A program made the position numbers and the translations under genes. From Mycteria americana (lineage: Eukaryota; Chordata; Aves; Ciconiiformes; Ciconiidae), in assembly GCF_035582795.1 (NCBI RefSeq), contig NC_134366.1:151017519-151081518 (forward strand): DNA of 64,000 bases, written 5' to 3'. Below the pieces are notes generated by a model, which was not told where the DNA came from, did no database searches, and was given only the letters and a program-made list of their open reading frames with translations. Shown here piece by piece: positions 52,996 to 64,000 of this stretch. The first letter of the stretch is position 1. Every line of letters starts with the position of its first letter.

Positions 52996-53394
52996 CATTG
53001 TTAACAAGGCCTTCTAAATGTTTTAATTCACAGAATAAATTGTTCTTTTGGTGTGAAACCATACTTTGTATTGGTTAAACACAAGCAGCTGGATGGACTT
53101 TTAATGTGCTTTAATAAGGACAACAAAACTGCCCTTTTGTTTTACATTTTCTTGTGCTTAGATTGTACCCTCATTCCTTGTATTTCCTATTTACAGTACT
53201 TAATGTAGATAGTTTAAAATGCTTATAAGAGCGAGGCAGGGAACAGTTTAACCTCTGACAAGGGCAGCATTTTAAAATTCAACTGTAAACACTTAGTTAA
53301 GAAAAACCTGTTTCCACGTTCCTGATGGGATCCCTTTAAAAAAATGCAGGTTAACTACGTACAGCAAAGCCATGATTTCGGCCTTGCCAGAAAA

Positions 53395-53501
53395 GGCCAG
53401 ATCCTGCAGATCCCTATTCACATGAGCCGTCCTTCAAAACGTGAGTCTTTTTCAAGTAGAAAGAAATACTCATGTGATTTTAGGATTTGCAGAATTTGGC
53501 C
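53395..53501. repeat. Palindromic MITE-like repeat
   Basis: The left arm (53395-53426) starts GGCCAGATCCTGCAGATCC. The right arm (53469-53501) ends GATTTGCAGAATTTGGCC and pairs with it imperfectly over about 32 nt. The central part also carries ACATGAG / CTCATGT. The sequence type is a well-known dispersed palindrome in reptile and bird genomes. Confidence 0.65.
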
Positions 53502-54059
53502 TCCAGCTAACCACTTGGCAAAACCTGTGCCTCCACTAGTCCCAAGTAAAACCTCCTAAGTGGTTTTTGATTCCTTTTCAGTATTAAACTCCTTTAGAAA
53601 AAAAGACTGCTGGGTGAAGAACTTTTCTGGGATTCAGAATGTTTGCTAAAATGATAACAAAACAAGTCCCTGAAAGCTGAGTCATGGAATTTAGAAAAAC
53701 AAAATTTTACAACGGTGTAACCTAGGGACTAATGACTTCATTTTACTTCCTCTGTGGATTTACATGAATGTAAACAAGAAAAGGAATTTGGCTTGGAAAA
53801 GCTGATTGAAAATTGAACGATAATCTAGTCATTTTTAAAGGGGCAAATTCTGTAGCCTTACTAGGGCAAAATTCCCGCTGTTGTCATTTGACATGGAAAG
53901 AGTGTTGCCTGACTCAGGGCTGTAGCTCTGTAACAGTAGATGCACATCCACTAGAGTTAGTCTTTTTATTCCCTTCCATAAATACTTTCAGAAGTGAAGC
54001 AAAGGTTTTCCTTTCCTCTGTTGAAAGCAGAGAGGGGTTCCTCTTTTTCATCCTATTTG

Positions 54060-54270
54060 ATAAGAAGCACTCCACTGCACCACTGTCTCTTCTTGCCTGG
54101 TGCAAGGAGAATGCCGCCTCCTGCTTCAGCCTACTTGGTTCAGCAGATATTTGAGAGCAATATGTGTGCTAATCTCTCCAGCGATCCTCCTGCGGCCAGT
54201 AATGTCACTTCATGTGGCTTCATTGCATTGCAAGCCAGCATAGAATCGAACTGTATTCAGTAATCCTACC
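54060..54270. promoter_or_regulatory. Possible conserved non-coding block
   Basis: Retained CpGs (CCAGCGATCC, CTGCGGCC, AATCGAAC) in non-repetitive text, with CATTGCATTGCAAG. The evidence is weak and conservation is untested. Confidence 0.18.
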
Positions 54271-55419
54271 AGGAAGGAGAAGATAAAATCCACAGAGCAA
54301 GCATTCCTCAAGCAAGGTTCACAGCGGAAAAAAATAAAACAGAGCTACTGTAAATTCACAGCAGAAATACAATTGTTCACAACTCCAAGGCATCTCTATC
54401 TGATTATCCAAAAGGATTTGGCAAATGTCCAAAAGGAATGATATGGTTGTCTACTTTTGTGGGAAGAAACAAACTGGATAAAGTTAATTTCTTTCAGTGA
54501 CAGACATCTGTGATTTTTTACTGGGTTTGCCAATGAAACTGTCTCCAAAATGCTGGGGGTAACAATATAGCCCTGACGAACTCTGCCTCTGAATGTTAAA
54601 TATTATTCTATTCTGAATATAATTTCACTGTCTTCTAAAACCAGGCTACTGATTTTGCATGAGTCAAATTAGACAACCTAGTAGAGAACATTTTATAATT
54701 TAAGAATCCGCTACAATGACCCCAAAATAGCTGCTCCATGTTTCATAATGCCATAATTTTGCATTCTGCTATCTCTAGAGCTCTCCCTCTCCTGTACTGT
54801 TCCTCCATTGAATCTATCCCAGACACAGCACTAAATACCACTTTATCCAAGACCTATCCTTGTTCCACCTCTGAAGAGGAAAGGAAACCTTTAACTTGCA
54901 ATTTGTATTTTTGGTTATTTGGTTCTTAACATATTTCAGGCTCCTTCAAATCAGTCTCAGAGGCCTAGATGACATACAGAGCAGAAGGCAGGTGAGACAG
55001 TTCATGATAAATGAAATTTATCTCATGAATATCAGCACCTCATTTGTGTATGTGTGTGTTTTCCCTGTTGCTGACTTAATTATTTTTGGTAATATTACTG
55101 AGTCAGACACCTGGATGTATCATTGCAGACAAACCCATGGTATTTATGCATTTTCACTAAACTAATCCTAGCTACAGGCAAGATTTTAACCTTGTAAGGG
55201 ACTGTAATCTGCTGATGCATGTAGTTGCTCTTCCCAAGGAACGGGCTGTGGACAAACTTAGACTCATAGTCCTGGTTCGTGCCTTGTTCTCCCTCTCCCG
55301 TGGGGAGGAATAAGAGCCACAATGGTTTTTAAACCTCTGAAGATTCTTTGATAAAGATGAAGCTTTATGTGAAGATCATTTAAGAAAAATAATCCTGGGC
55401 TGAGGAACACATCTTACTT

Positions 55420-55620
55420 AAAGTGACTGCAATTTCTTTATTAGGGAAGGGAAGAAAGAAAAATACCAGCTCTCGCTCACGACGGAGATAATCCCAGCTG
55501 CCACACAGCCGCCAAGGAGAGCTGAGTCCTGTTTGCTCCAGCGCCTAATTCCAGCTGAGCAGAGTGCATCTCGTCTCCACTGGTATTTCTCTTTAAAGGA
55601 CCTTACCACCCCAAACCTGG
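55420..55620. promoter_or_regulatory. Possible conserved non-coding block
   Basis: CTCGCTCACGACGGAGATAATCC and CAGCGCCTAATTCCAGCTGAG combine a TAATCC (bicoid/OTX-type) core, TAATTC and an E-box, with CpGs retained. It lies beside a GC-rich patch at 55640-55810. Confidence 0.22.
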
Positions 55621-56227
55621 TAGCTCTTTTTAATTTCCCTCCAGCAGAGCAGAGCCCAGCCTGGTGATGCTGGGGTCGGGCGGGAGGCTGCGTGGCTGGC
55701 GGAGCACCTCTGCGGGCAGGCAGAGCCAGCTGCCCGCCGCTGGAACGCAGCGCTGCCCGGTGCCGAGGGCTGGCGGCTCAAAGCAGAGCTACGGGCGGCA
55801 AAGTTGCTACGTTAAGGCACACACTCTTACTCAACAGAGCTGTTCCCTGCGTACCCTGGAAATAGAGCTGCTTCCTTTTCTGACCAAAAGCCTGTTTTTA
55901 CTACTGTTAGCACTGCAGAGCCATGGAGCTGTGGGAGGGTGAGCTGGCTTCTATTCTGTTTTGCACATGATCAACAAAATTGTCAGCTAATTTCCTATTG
56001 CAGAATCTTTATTACCAGCAATGACCTATGAGGCAGAATGAATATTTTTTACTTTCCAATCTCAGGTGGAAAATGCAGGTTGGCAGCAGGAGAAAACAGA
56101 TTTTTGACCTGTAAACTCAGCAAGTATGATAGGGAAGTCATCGAAAATGAAAAATAAGGATCTTCATTTTGTCCCTGTTAAAGAATAACTGAATTACAAA
56201 CACATTAAAAAAAAGTCTGTTTGTTTT

Positions 56228-56392
56228 TTTTCTTTTCTTTTCTTTTCTTTTCTTTTCTTTTCTTTTCTTTTCTTTTCTTTTCTTTTCTTTTCTTTTCTTT
56301 TCTTTTCTTTTCTTTTCTTTTCTTTTCTTTTCTTTTCTTTTCTTTTCTTTTCTTTTCTTTTCTTTTCTTTTCTTTTCTTTTCTTTTCTTTTC
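56228..56392. repeat. (TTTTC)33 microsatellite
   Basis: Thirty-three perfect, uninterrupted copies of a pentanucleotide, 165 bp, preceded by a T-run. It forces repetitive ORFs on both strands (Lys/Glu/Arg on one, Phe/Ser/Leu on the other) that are not genes. The purity suggests recent expansion and likely length polymorphism. Confidence 0.97.
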
Positions 56393-56399
56393 ATCAGCT

Positions 56400-58600
56400 G
56401 TTCTTTAAGGCTCTGTTAAGTCCCTTGGTTTCAAACTCATGTTGAAACATACAGTTTTGCTAACCCTAAAACTGGTGTCCTGTAGGCATCAAAAATAATG
56501 AGACTGGCTTAAAAATCTTAAGTTCCAGAAAAAATAAGGTGGAATTTTTAAACTTCTAACCTTTTATCAAATTTGTGTTTATATTTTCAGATATTACAAA
56601 TGTGAGGGGTAGAAACACACTTAAAGAAAAAGAAGCTTAAAACGGTCATAGGTTCATTCACATCCAAGAATGGCAGTTATAAAGGAAGAAGCAAATATTG
56701 AAACTCAAGATAAAATCTTGAGACTTTTCAAAACTGAACACCACCATCCCCCCAGACCAAAAGCAGCTCTTATTCTGGAGTTCACACTCTAAATCTCCAC
56801 TAAGAAGGTAGAGCAAAAATACAGCAGAATAGTGTCATTTCTTAAAAAAGAAATTAACTTTAAAATATTCTGAAAGTAAAGCCACTTAAAGCTCAGCAGC
56901 TGGTATGAAAAAAACCTGAAGCATCGAAAGACTTGCAAGTGCAAATTAAGGTGTACTTCTCCTAGCCATTCCTAAAGTGAAGCAATTTTGTCTCCAGTCC
57001 TCTTTGCCCAGTGAATACCCTTTTTGAGGTGAAGACACTTAAAACTAGACTATCTCCTTATGGTTCGTCGAGGTCAACAGGAGTTTTAAATGTGAAAGGA
57101 CTGCAGCACTTAGTCCTTGTCTAGTTAGCCATTATAGCAAGACCTGTTGACCCTATAGCCTCCTTACCCTACGCTGATAATTTAGGAAGTCCACAAACCA
57201 GCTTAAATTATTTGGAGATTAAGAAAATCATAAAGAAGGAAAGCATGTAACTGGAAAGCATCAGTCCTTGTGGAGAGTGGACTAAATCAAACATGCTGGA
57301 AAGGTTTTCAACTGTGCTGTTAAAAGAAAAAAGGGAGACATTTGCACAGTTTGAACCTTACAGTACAAAAACCCATCCCAGGCAAGGATCCAGTGGCAGG
57401 AAATGTAGTGCAATTAGAATTTGGAAGGAGGAATAAACAGGGGTTGAATTCAGTTTCTATTAGAAAGCTCGTTGTGGCTCTAATTCTACAGAAACTACAG
57501 CTACTCAATATAATAAACAGCCTACAGGTGGAGATCCTAGTGCAACTTCAAAAAGAACAAGAAAAGTGGAGATCATATGAACGACCTGTCTACCCCCACA
57601 AAAAGAAGCACTGAAAGTAAGTCATTGGTGTAATGCAGAGTAGGTGTTCACTCAAAGAAAACATGAAAAATTTATAGATCTACAGGGTATAAGGTTTTCC
57701 TTACTATAACACTTCTCCAAGGTGTAAAATATGTTTTAAAGAACTACTTATCCTATTGTTCAAAAATGAGCTACTTTTGCTGATACAGAAGCTCACAACA
57801 CACAATTTTATCAAAGGTTTGGCTGAAATCCAAATAAATTGTTCTGTGTGAACTTCTGTATTTTTATCAGCTTTGCAAAACTCTAAAAAGATAAAGTCAA
57901 GATAGAAGACTAATCAAACAGAGGGAGCTTTTTTGTCATCCCTAAAGGCAGTGAACTAATCCGAAGTTAGTAAAACTAACATGGGTGGAAGCAGTTTGCA
58001 TTAAATTATTGTCAGCAACTTCGCTCACAACACCAAGTAAAACTTTTCCGAGATTTGAAGTGCCTGTTACACTTCTGAGAATGATTTTATTCCTTTACTA
58101 TCCCGTTTGCTCCCACTTACTTTTGGCTGGGGCCTGAATGTAAAGAATGGCTGACTTTCTGGGGTGCTGAGTGCAACCTTAAGCCAAACCAGTCGTAACC
58201 TTTTTCGACAGCTGTTCCCTTGAGTTTTCCAGCCCAGATCTTCATACTCACAAGAACCTGAGAAGCTGGAAAACTTTTAGATTGCTGGGTGTTCTTCCAT
58301 GCCGAACTCCTGAAAATCATTGCAGGGAAAACAAAATTAACATACTGTGCTCATTTTATTTCAGAATACACAACTTTCCTGAAAAAGGTGAATGGAAAAA
58401 AGCTACAAAATAGCCCATGTTAGAAAACCTTTGGATTTGTGATGCCTTTATTGCATACCGTGCCTGTAACTTGATGAGAAATTATCTGTCTCCTGAGACA
58501 GTGGCCATTTTGTTTGCCATTGCTGTTAGGCAAGAGAGGTGCACTCCTTTCCTCCAAGAACAGAATTACTTTTATTTCTTGGTTTTCATTTTGAAACTAA
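56400..58600. other. Intergenic, no gene seen
   Basis: AT-rich DNA. A 90-codon + strand ORF at 57342-57614 reads like an ordinary protein (Gln/Leu/Glu-rich end) but has no recognised homology, exon signals or neighbours. It is left unannotated. Confidence 0.35.
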
Positions 58601-58639
58601 AAGAAAAACAACTTAAAGACCGAGAGAAAAGTGGAATGG

Positions 58640-58720
58640 TTTTGTGTACATACATATATACATACATATATATGTACATAAACCAAATGTATTAATAAAC
58701 ATATATATAAAGTAAATAAA
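58640..58720. repeat. TA/CA-type simple repeat
   Basis: ACATACATATATACATACATATATATGTACATA-like alternating purine-pyrimidine text, followed by a shorter ATATATAA run. Confidence 0.7.
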
Positions 58721-58979
58721 CATAATCTATAACCTTAGATAGAGTTATTATTTGGTACTTGCCTCCATTTTCATATACATTTTGTTGGAGAGAAAATAAG
58801 AAGCCCTGCACTAACAGATGTTGCAGAGCTGCAGCGTGGCGTCCACAACACCCTTCTCCAGAAGCAGTCAGATACACTGAAATTCCAGGCTTGATCCCTT
58901 ATAATCACATCAGGTGTTATCACTGGTTTGCAAATCATCAACATACATAATCTTAGTTTTAATCAAATATCCAGCTATA

Positions 58980-59460
58980 GACTTCACTAACAAAATGACT
59001 CAAATTTTGAGTAAAATTTCAGACGGCAACTGCCAGTGCAAGCCTACATTTTCTGTGACAACTGCTGTCTTCCACAAGTGCAATGAGGGAAACCCCAGAA
59101 GTCGGTGGAAAAGCCGCTTCCTTGGTATCCCTATCGAGCGAGCCCATTTTGTCCTTTGGAATAATTCATTGTATGGTATTTTCTACCTTGTTTGGTATTT
59201 AGAGTTGGAATTTATTGCCAGGCTTCCTGGCAGCAAGCTGTGCAGGTTGCAGGCAGAGGCTGATGGAGGTGAGTGAATTAATGTGGTGGCTGTTTGGAAT
59301 GTCGTCCAGCTGCCAGGGAGAATTATGTTTGTTTGCCTTTGGCACAAGTGTGAAAGGAACAGCCGTAGATTTCAGAAGTGTGAGTCTACATTTTTATATC
59401 TCACACTAATGAATACATTTTTTTGTATCCTATACATTTGGGGAAATAGTAGAATTTATT
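58980..59460. promoter_or_regulatory. Candidate conserved non-coding element
   Basis: Non-repetitive text with retained CpGs (CAGACGGCAAC, AAGTCGGTGG, AAGCCGCTTCC, ATCGAGCGAGC, GTCGTCCAG). A perfect inverted repeat TGCCAGG-CTT-CCTGGCA lies at 59216-59232, and GAATTATGTTTGTTTGCC holds a forkhead-like core. A 120-codon + strand ORF (58914-59276) crosses it but shows no domain. An enhancer is the preferred reading. Confidence 0.33.
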
Positions 59461-59814
59461 TGTAGATTTTATTTACCACTTGTGTGGTAGAGAGGGAATG
59501 TTTCCTCAGATACCGAACTTGTACTTTAGAAAAGAAAAAGGAAAAATAAAAAAAGAAAAAAAAAGGAAGAAAAGACCTGACTAATGCAAAACGGTGTCAG
59601 TAGAAGTTACTCTAATTTCACTATTTTTGCAACTATATCTAAAGTCAGATCAAAGGATGGGGAATTTCAGCAAGGTTTGAAAAGTTCTTTGTGCAACATA
59701 CTTTGCAGGAGGGGGGAAATGTCAGTGAAAGACATAATTTTGTATTTGTTTTCTGCTGGAATTTTATTTCTTCCAGTCAGATCTTTCCTTTACCTATAAC
59801 CTGTCAGTTATCCC

Positions 59815-59915
59815 TACACCAACCTCCTGGGCTATCAACAAAGGGATGATAATACTATTTATAATGTGCTCTGATGTGAAAAGTGCTATAGAAGATTGAA
59901 TTGTTGTTGCTGATA
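59815..59915 (+). mobile_element. MIR/CORE-SINE tail relic
   Basis: GGGATGATAATACTATTTATAA, then GTGAAAAGTGCTATAGAAG and TTGTTGTTGCTG follow the order of a MIR 3' tail. The fragment is short and diverged. Confidence 0.4.
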
Positions 59916-60759
59916 GAACCAGAAATTTCCCCAACTAGATCTGTCAATAGCTGACACTAAAACAACAAGGTACAAAGTGCATTTGAAGACTGTCAGACAC
60001 CATTGCTTTTTTGTTTTCTCTAGCAAACTATTCCTTAGATAGCTGACTTGACCTAGCGTTGTTTAAAAAGATCAAGGGCTCAGTGGCTCAGAAAGAAAAA
60101 AAAAAGATGGAAAAGAATAATATTAGTTACTCTATACTATGTAAAGCCTAATGGTCTCTTGTCCCATTATAGTATGTAAATAAAACTGTCACTTATATCT
60201 CTTCTGTTGGTCTTAATAATATAGAAAGGAAAAAAGCTTTCTGGTTTTTGTTCAGTAGTGAACCAAAAATAATGATTTGCAAAATTATTTTTTAAAATAA
60301 TTATTTGAAATAATTATGTGCAAAAAGTCACATTATAGGACAGATTTTAAAGAAGAAAACAATGAATGCTTATACCTAACTTCTTAGTTTCTATGTGCAG
60401 ACATGTAACTTACACATACGATCAGGAAAATTGCAAATGATAATAAGCTTCGCAATTTAATTTTAATGATTCTAAATGTATTGTTTATATGTTAATTGAT
60501 TGCTGTTAAGACTGAAATATAACATAATTCAATGACTATTTGAGGAGAAGCAAATATATTAAACATTAATAAGAAAATAATTTGTTGAATTAATATTCCT
60601 CAAACCCTTGTTTCATTCTAACCATTTAAAAAAATGTTTGCAACCTTGATCAGAGCCTATTCCCTTCAAGCAAGAAAAGATGTATTAAGTGGCATGACCA
60701 GCAGGAGAAAGAAAAATAGATGTGAGTTTGTAAGCAGGACTATTTTCTGCTTACGAACT

Positions 60760-61070
60760 TAATAGGATGAAGATGTGAGATATCACTTTGGAGATGGGAT
60801 TAGGGGCAAAGAGGCAGGGATAAGAACAAGGAAGAGGAAAGCAAAAGAAGGAAAAGGGAGGAGCAGCTAAAGGAAACAAGAATAAAAAGAACAATAGAAA
60901 ATAGGGAGTGGAGGGTAAAGAATGTGACAGAGAAGAAGAATGAAAAATAAGGGTCAGTGGGGACAGAGAAAGAGCATAAGAAGCCAAGGGAAAGAAAACA
61001 AGACAGAACTACATAAAATAAGGGCAGGGTGAAAAAGCTAAAAAGGGAGGAAAAGAAATATCCCCAAATG
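60760..61070. repeat. Purine-rich (A/G) block
   Basis: About 300 bp of strongly A/G-biased + strand, with another short purine-rich part at 61430-61570. Minus-strand ORFs here (up to 113 codons) are Phe/Leu/Ser/Pro-rich composition artefacts. Confidence 0.6.
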
Positions 61071-62660
61071 AGTGCTGAACTAAAGGGCGAATGATAAGTC
61101 CCTCTTGGAGCAATCAGTGCTTCCCGATTACCCACACGCAAGCCCTCTGAGGCACCCTATGGTCATAGCTGTGCAGCCCTGATGCCAAGATAAGTATTGG
61201 GAGCTGTGGTCCAGTGTCAGAGGGAGCAGGACAAGACGGCAGAAAGAGTCCTGTGGCAGCGACACCTCACCTCTCCCTGAGCCGAGCGCTCCTGCCAACA
61301 GACCCAGCTGCAGCCAGCTACGGCTGGAGTCACTTGGTACCCGCTCTGCAAGCAGGGTGAGCCGCCCACGAGCAGCAGGGGTGTCGCAGGCAGCCAGACC
61401 TCTGCAGCTTCCCATCTTCTTTGTATGCCGGTGCCTAAGGAGGTGAGGGTAGAAGGACAGCTGGAGAACAGAGCAGCAGGAGAAATAAGGAAAAGCAAAA
61501 CCTATTGTAGAAAGGGTCACAAAAAGAGGGCAAAAGAGGGAAGAGAGTACAAGAGAAAAGCAATTAATGGTCATGGCCTCTTTACAGGAAGAAATGACTC
61601 GTACTACATACATAAGTGATCCCTATATGAGCTGTAAGTAGGAGAGGCACAGCAAGAAGCCTGCTGTTGCTCTCATGAGCTGAGTGATGTACATGAAAGC
61701 ACTCAAATCCAGCCACTCTTAAACACAGAAATACTTCTGCTAGGGCAGTTCAATGGAGCCTGTAAGTATCAGTTCCTTTCTGATCAGCTTTGCCCTTTTC
61801 CAGAGGGCAAGCCCGGATTTATCTTCTTTATTTATTTTTCCAACATGGCTGTATTCGTCAGCAGAATAATTAGTTGAGCCAGTAGAGCTCTGGGAATAGA
61901 CTTCCAGCTGACATGCGCTCCCTCTTCTGGTTGGCATTTGCCTCTACACACCAAGATCAAAATAAAGACAAATTTGGTTCCTCTAAAAGGTTCCTCTTCC
62001 TTTTTAAAAGAAAGAGTTTTAAAACATTCTGCTTAACTCTATTTTTATATGGCTGTGAGATCCCTGCTGCTCATACCACCCTTGGTGGACCAATAGCACA
62101 TGAAGATTGACGTCTTCTGTCTTTTAGACAAGCGGTTTTACAGTCCATGAAGTCCATTCACGGATTTGTTTGTTAAAATGGTATTTCTACTGTTTTACTG
62201 ATCTGAGTGTGCATTAGTGCCACTGTTTTCTTCCCCACAAGGACAGGTCGCTCATGGTCCCTCACACAGCTGTTCCCAGCTGAGCTCTGGAACACAGGGC
62301 AACCACACCTTGATTTTGGGGAGACCTGATACATGATCAGCTGGGCATTATTGCAGGTAGTCTTGCTGGTTCACTTTACCTGAATGCATAGACAGTAGGG
62401 AAATGCAATGTGAAAATATATCCTTGGTGAAACAGCTCAATCTGAGAATTTCCGTGAAAAGAATTCATTCTTTGCTTTGGCTGTGGCCTGTTACAGCGTA
62501 ACCACGTGAGCAAGCAGCCACACTTGGTAACACAGCAGATCAGTTCAGAGAGCTGAAAAATGCTGCAGTCAGAGCTATGGTCGTTAGGGCTGGGTGGCCT
62601 CTGGTGTGACCACCAGCCAAGAGCGCCAGATATCTAGTAGCATGCCTTGCAGTTTGAGTT
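61071..62660. other. Intergenic, no gene seen
   Basis: A GC-richer patch at 61200-61420 gives a 161-codon minus-strand ORF (61128-61613) without recognisable content. Nothing else was identified. Confidence 0.4.
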
Positions 62661-62664
62661 AATG

Positions 62665-62855
62665 AACTCAATAGCAATCGACTCCTGAATTCTAATCCTG
62701 TCTCTAACACCAAGTCCTGGTCTAAATCTAGTTATGATCTTCCTGATTTGCTTCCACATCTACAAAGTGGGAATAATCCATACTTGTAATACTTACCAGA
62801 CACATTGAAGCAGACCTTCAGCGTTTACACTTCATATCATCTGTTAAGCTGCCTC
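62665..62855 (+). mobile_element. MIR-type SINE relic
   Basis: GACTCCTGAATTCTAATCCTG, TTCCACATCTACAAAGTGGG and AATAATCCATACTTGTAATAC follow the order of the MIR body (TTCTAATCCTGNCTCT ... CATCTGTAAAATGGGGATAAT). Diverged, with approximate edges. Confidence 0.5.
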
Positions 62856-64000
62856 TGCCTTACTAGGTCATGCCTCTTTGGTGCTACCACATAAATGTTA
62901 AACTTACCATCATCTGATCTTTGAAAACGGCAACTGCAATTCCCTGCCTTTTTTTTTTTTTTAAATTACCCTTTGAAATACTGTTTTAATAAAAAAGAAC
63001 AGAAGAAAAGTCTACTTGGCCAATTCTTATGTCAAGATCTAGGACAGATTGCTGGATAGCATTTTACATTCAGACTGAAATTATTACTTTGGCCCTCAGG
63101 CAAAATGTACCAGAAACTTGTCTTGGGTCATGCTAGCAGCAAATGATGAAGAAAGCAAACATTTTTTATTTTAAACATAGTTTGTGAGTTTCTTTCAAAC
63201 ATAGAGACTAAATTTAGACAATTGTCTTGGAAATAAACTCAGAGAAAATTTAGATTTTGTTTCTGTTCATCAACTTTCTAACTGTTCAAATTTAAAATAA
63301 GCAGTATCAGTCAATTGCTATTTCCTCTTTTAGAAAGTTTTCTTTACTGGTTTTAACTGTTTCCTATCATTATCACAGTTCAGTGCTTGCAGACAGTAAA
63401 ACAGCTGAACAAAATAGGCATCCACTAATATTTCCAAGACTTTTTCAACCCACAGGCAAAGCTATATTCCATTTGTCCATAAGAATTTCACTCAAGGTTG
63501 TTGAGATTTCTTTTGGGTTTTTATTGCATGAAATCAATATTCAAATATATATTCGGTTAAATTAAATTATCAGCTAGTGTTTGCTAGAGCTTATATCTAA
63601 CCTGGAAAAGTTAATCTTTATAGTATAATCCAAATGGAAATGCAGTTTATGTGAGAATTGCTTTACTATAGTTGTCTACAACATTGCTGCAGAAAAAGTC
63701 AGCACAATGTTATGGCATTATTTTTAGGACACAAAATGCTCACGGTACACTTAAAAAAATTTGCTGATGTTGCTATTGCAGTGATACAGATATGGCTCAA
63801 ATGCATATGTATCTCCAAGTCTTTTTATCAACATTGTATTGTTTTGAAGGAACAAATCAAATAGTGCTAACTTTCATTTGTGAGGAAATAAAGCAGAGCT
63901 GATGGGGTTCATACACATTCAGCATTTCTTTTCTAACCAAACACCATTCATCAAACAGAAAATTTGCTCCCTTGGATACCCGATTCCTTGTAAACCCAGA
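62856..64000. other. Intergenic, no gene seen
   Basis: AT-rich DNA to the window edge, with a T-run near 62949-62962. No ORF with recognisable content, and no sign of the next gene. Confidence 0.4.

Noticed and set aside
56194..56445. ORFs of Lys/Glu/Arg repeats (minus strand) and Phe/Ser/Leu repeats (plus strand)
   Set aside because: They are translations of the (TTTTC)33 array.
57342..57614. 90-codon plus-strand ORF with a Gln/Glu/Lys-rich end
   Set aside because: No homology recognised, and it may be a retroelement remnant. Too little support to annotate as a gene.
58914..59276. 120-codon plus-strand ORF
   Set aside because: Overlaps an enhancer-like block, shows no domain and has no splice or promoter support.
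61128..61613. 161-codon minus-strand ORF
   Set aside because: Partly composed of purine-rich tract antisense and partly of a GC-rich patch. No recognisable content.
16000..64000. Exons of VPS13B or another downstream neighbour
   Set aside because: The expected N-terminal protein blocks were not recognised in any frame and there is no second large CpG promoter.

Overview
This is vertebrate nuclear DNA. It contains one intact, recognisable protein-coding gene, OSR2 (odd-skipped related transcription factor 2), on the + strand at about 8.9-15.1 kb. The rest is a CpG-rich promoter domain and a long non-coding flank. Sauropsid ancestry, most likely a bird, is suggested by a CR1 LINE fragment with the 3'-end layout of reptile/bird CR1s, by short hairpin repeats of a kind common in reptile and bird genomes, by old MIR-type SINE relics, by compact OSR2 introns (about 2.9, 0.6 and 0.8 kb) and by very low repeat density. 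The species cannot be named from the sequence alone.

Layout. 1-4.3 kb: unremarkable intergenic DNA with one small hairpin repeat. 4.3-7.25 kb: CpG-dense DNA with GGGCCG/GAGCCG and GGGCC microsatellites and no convincing gene. 7.25-8.5 kb: a more AT-rich gap holding a block that looks like a conserved regulatory element. 8.5-9.9 kb: promoter CpG island with a probable non-coding exon 1. 9.9-10.5 kb: AT-rich intronic block with TATA-like motifs. 11.0-14.3 kb: CpG-rich DNA spanning the rest of intron 1, two coding exons and most of the introns after them. 14.47-15.13 kb: last coding exon and 3' UTR. 15.1-16 kb: a possible 3' conserved element and a small CpG island. 16-64 kb: non-coding DNA in which I found no exon of a second gene. 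It holds decayed CR1, MIR and Ty3/gypsy-like relics, hairpin repeats, a (TTTTC)33 microsatellite, strand-asymmetric purine or pyrimidine blocks, and several AT-rich blocks dense in homeodomain/TALE-type motifs that are enhancer candidates.

How it works together. OSR2 is a C2H2 zinc-finger developmental regulator. The four-exon model gives 312 residues and five fingers. A second acceptor inside the last exon keeps an open frame and would give a 276-residue, three-finger form. A broad CpG domain around a transcription-factor gene, followed by a long non-coding flank with candidate enhancers, is the usual architecture of a Polycomb-regulated developmental locus. No new gene system (operon, CRISPR array, novel enzyme cluster) was found. 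The observations most worth following are the OSR2 alternative acceptor, its upstream ORFs and the candidate enhancers.
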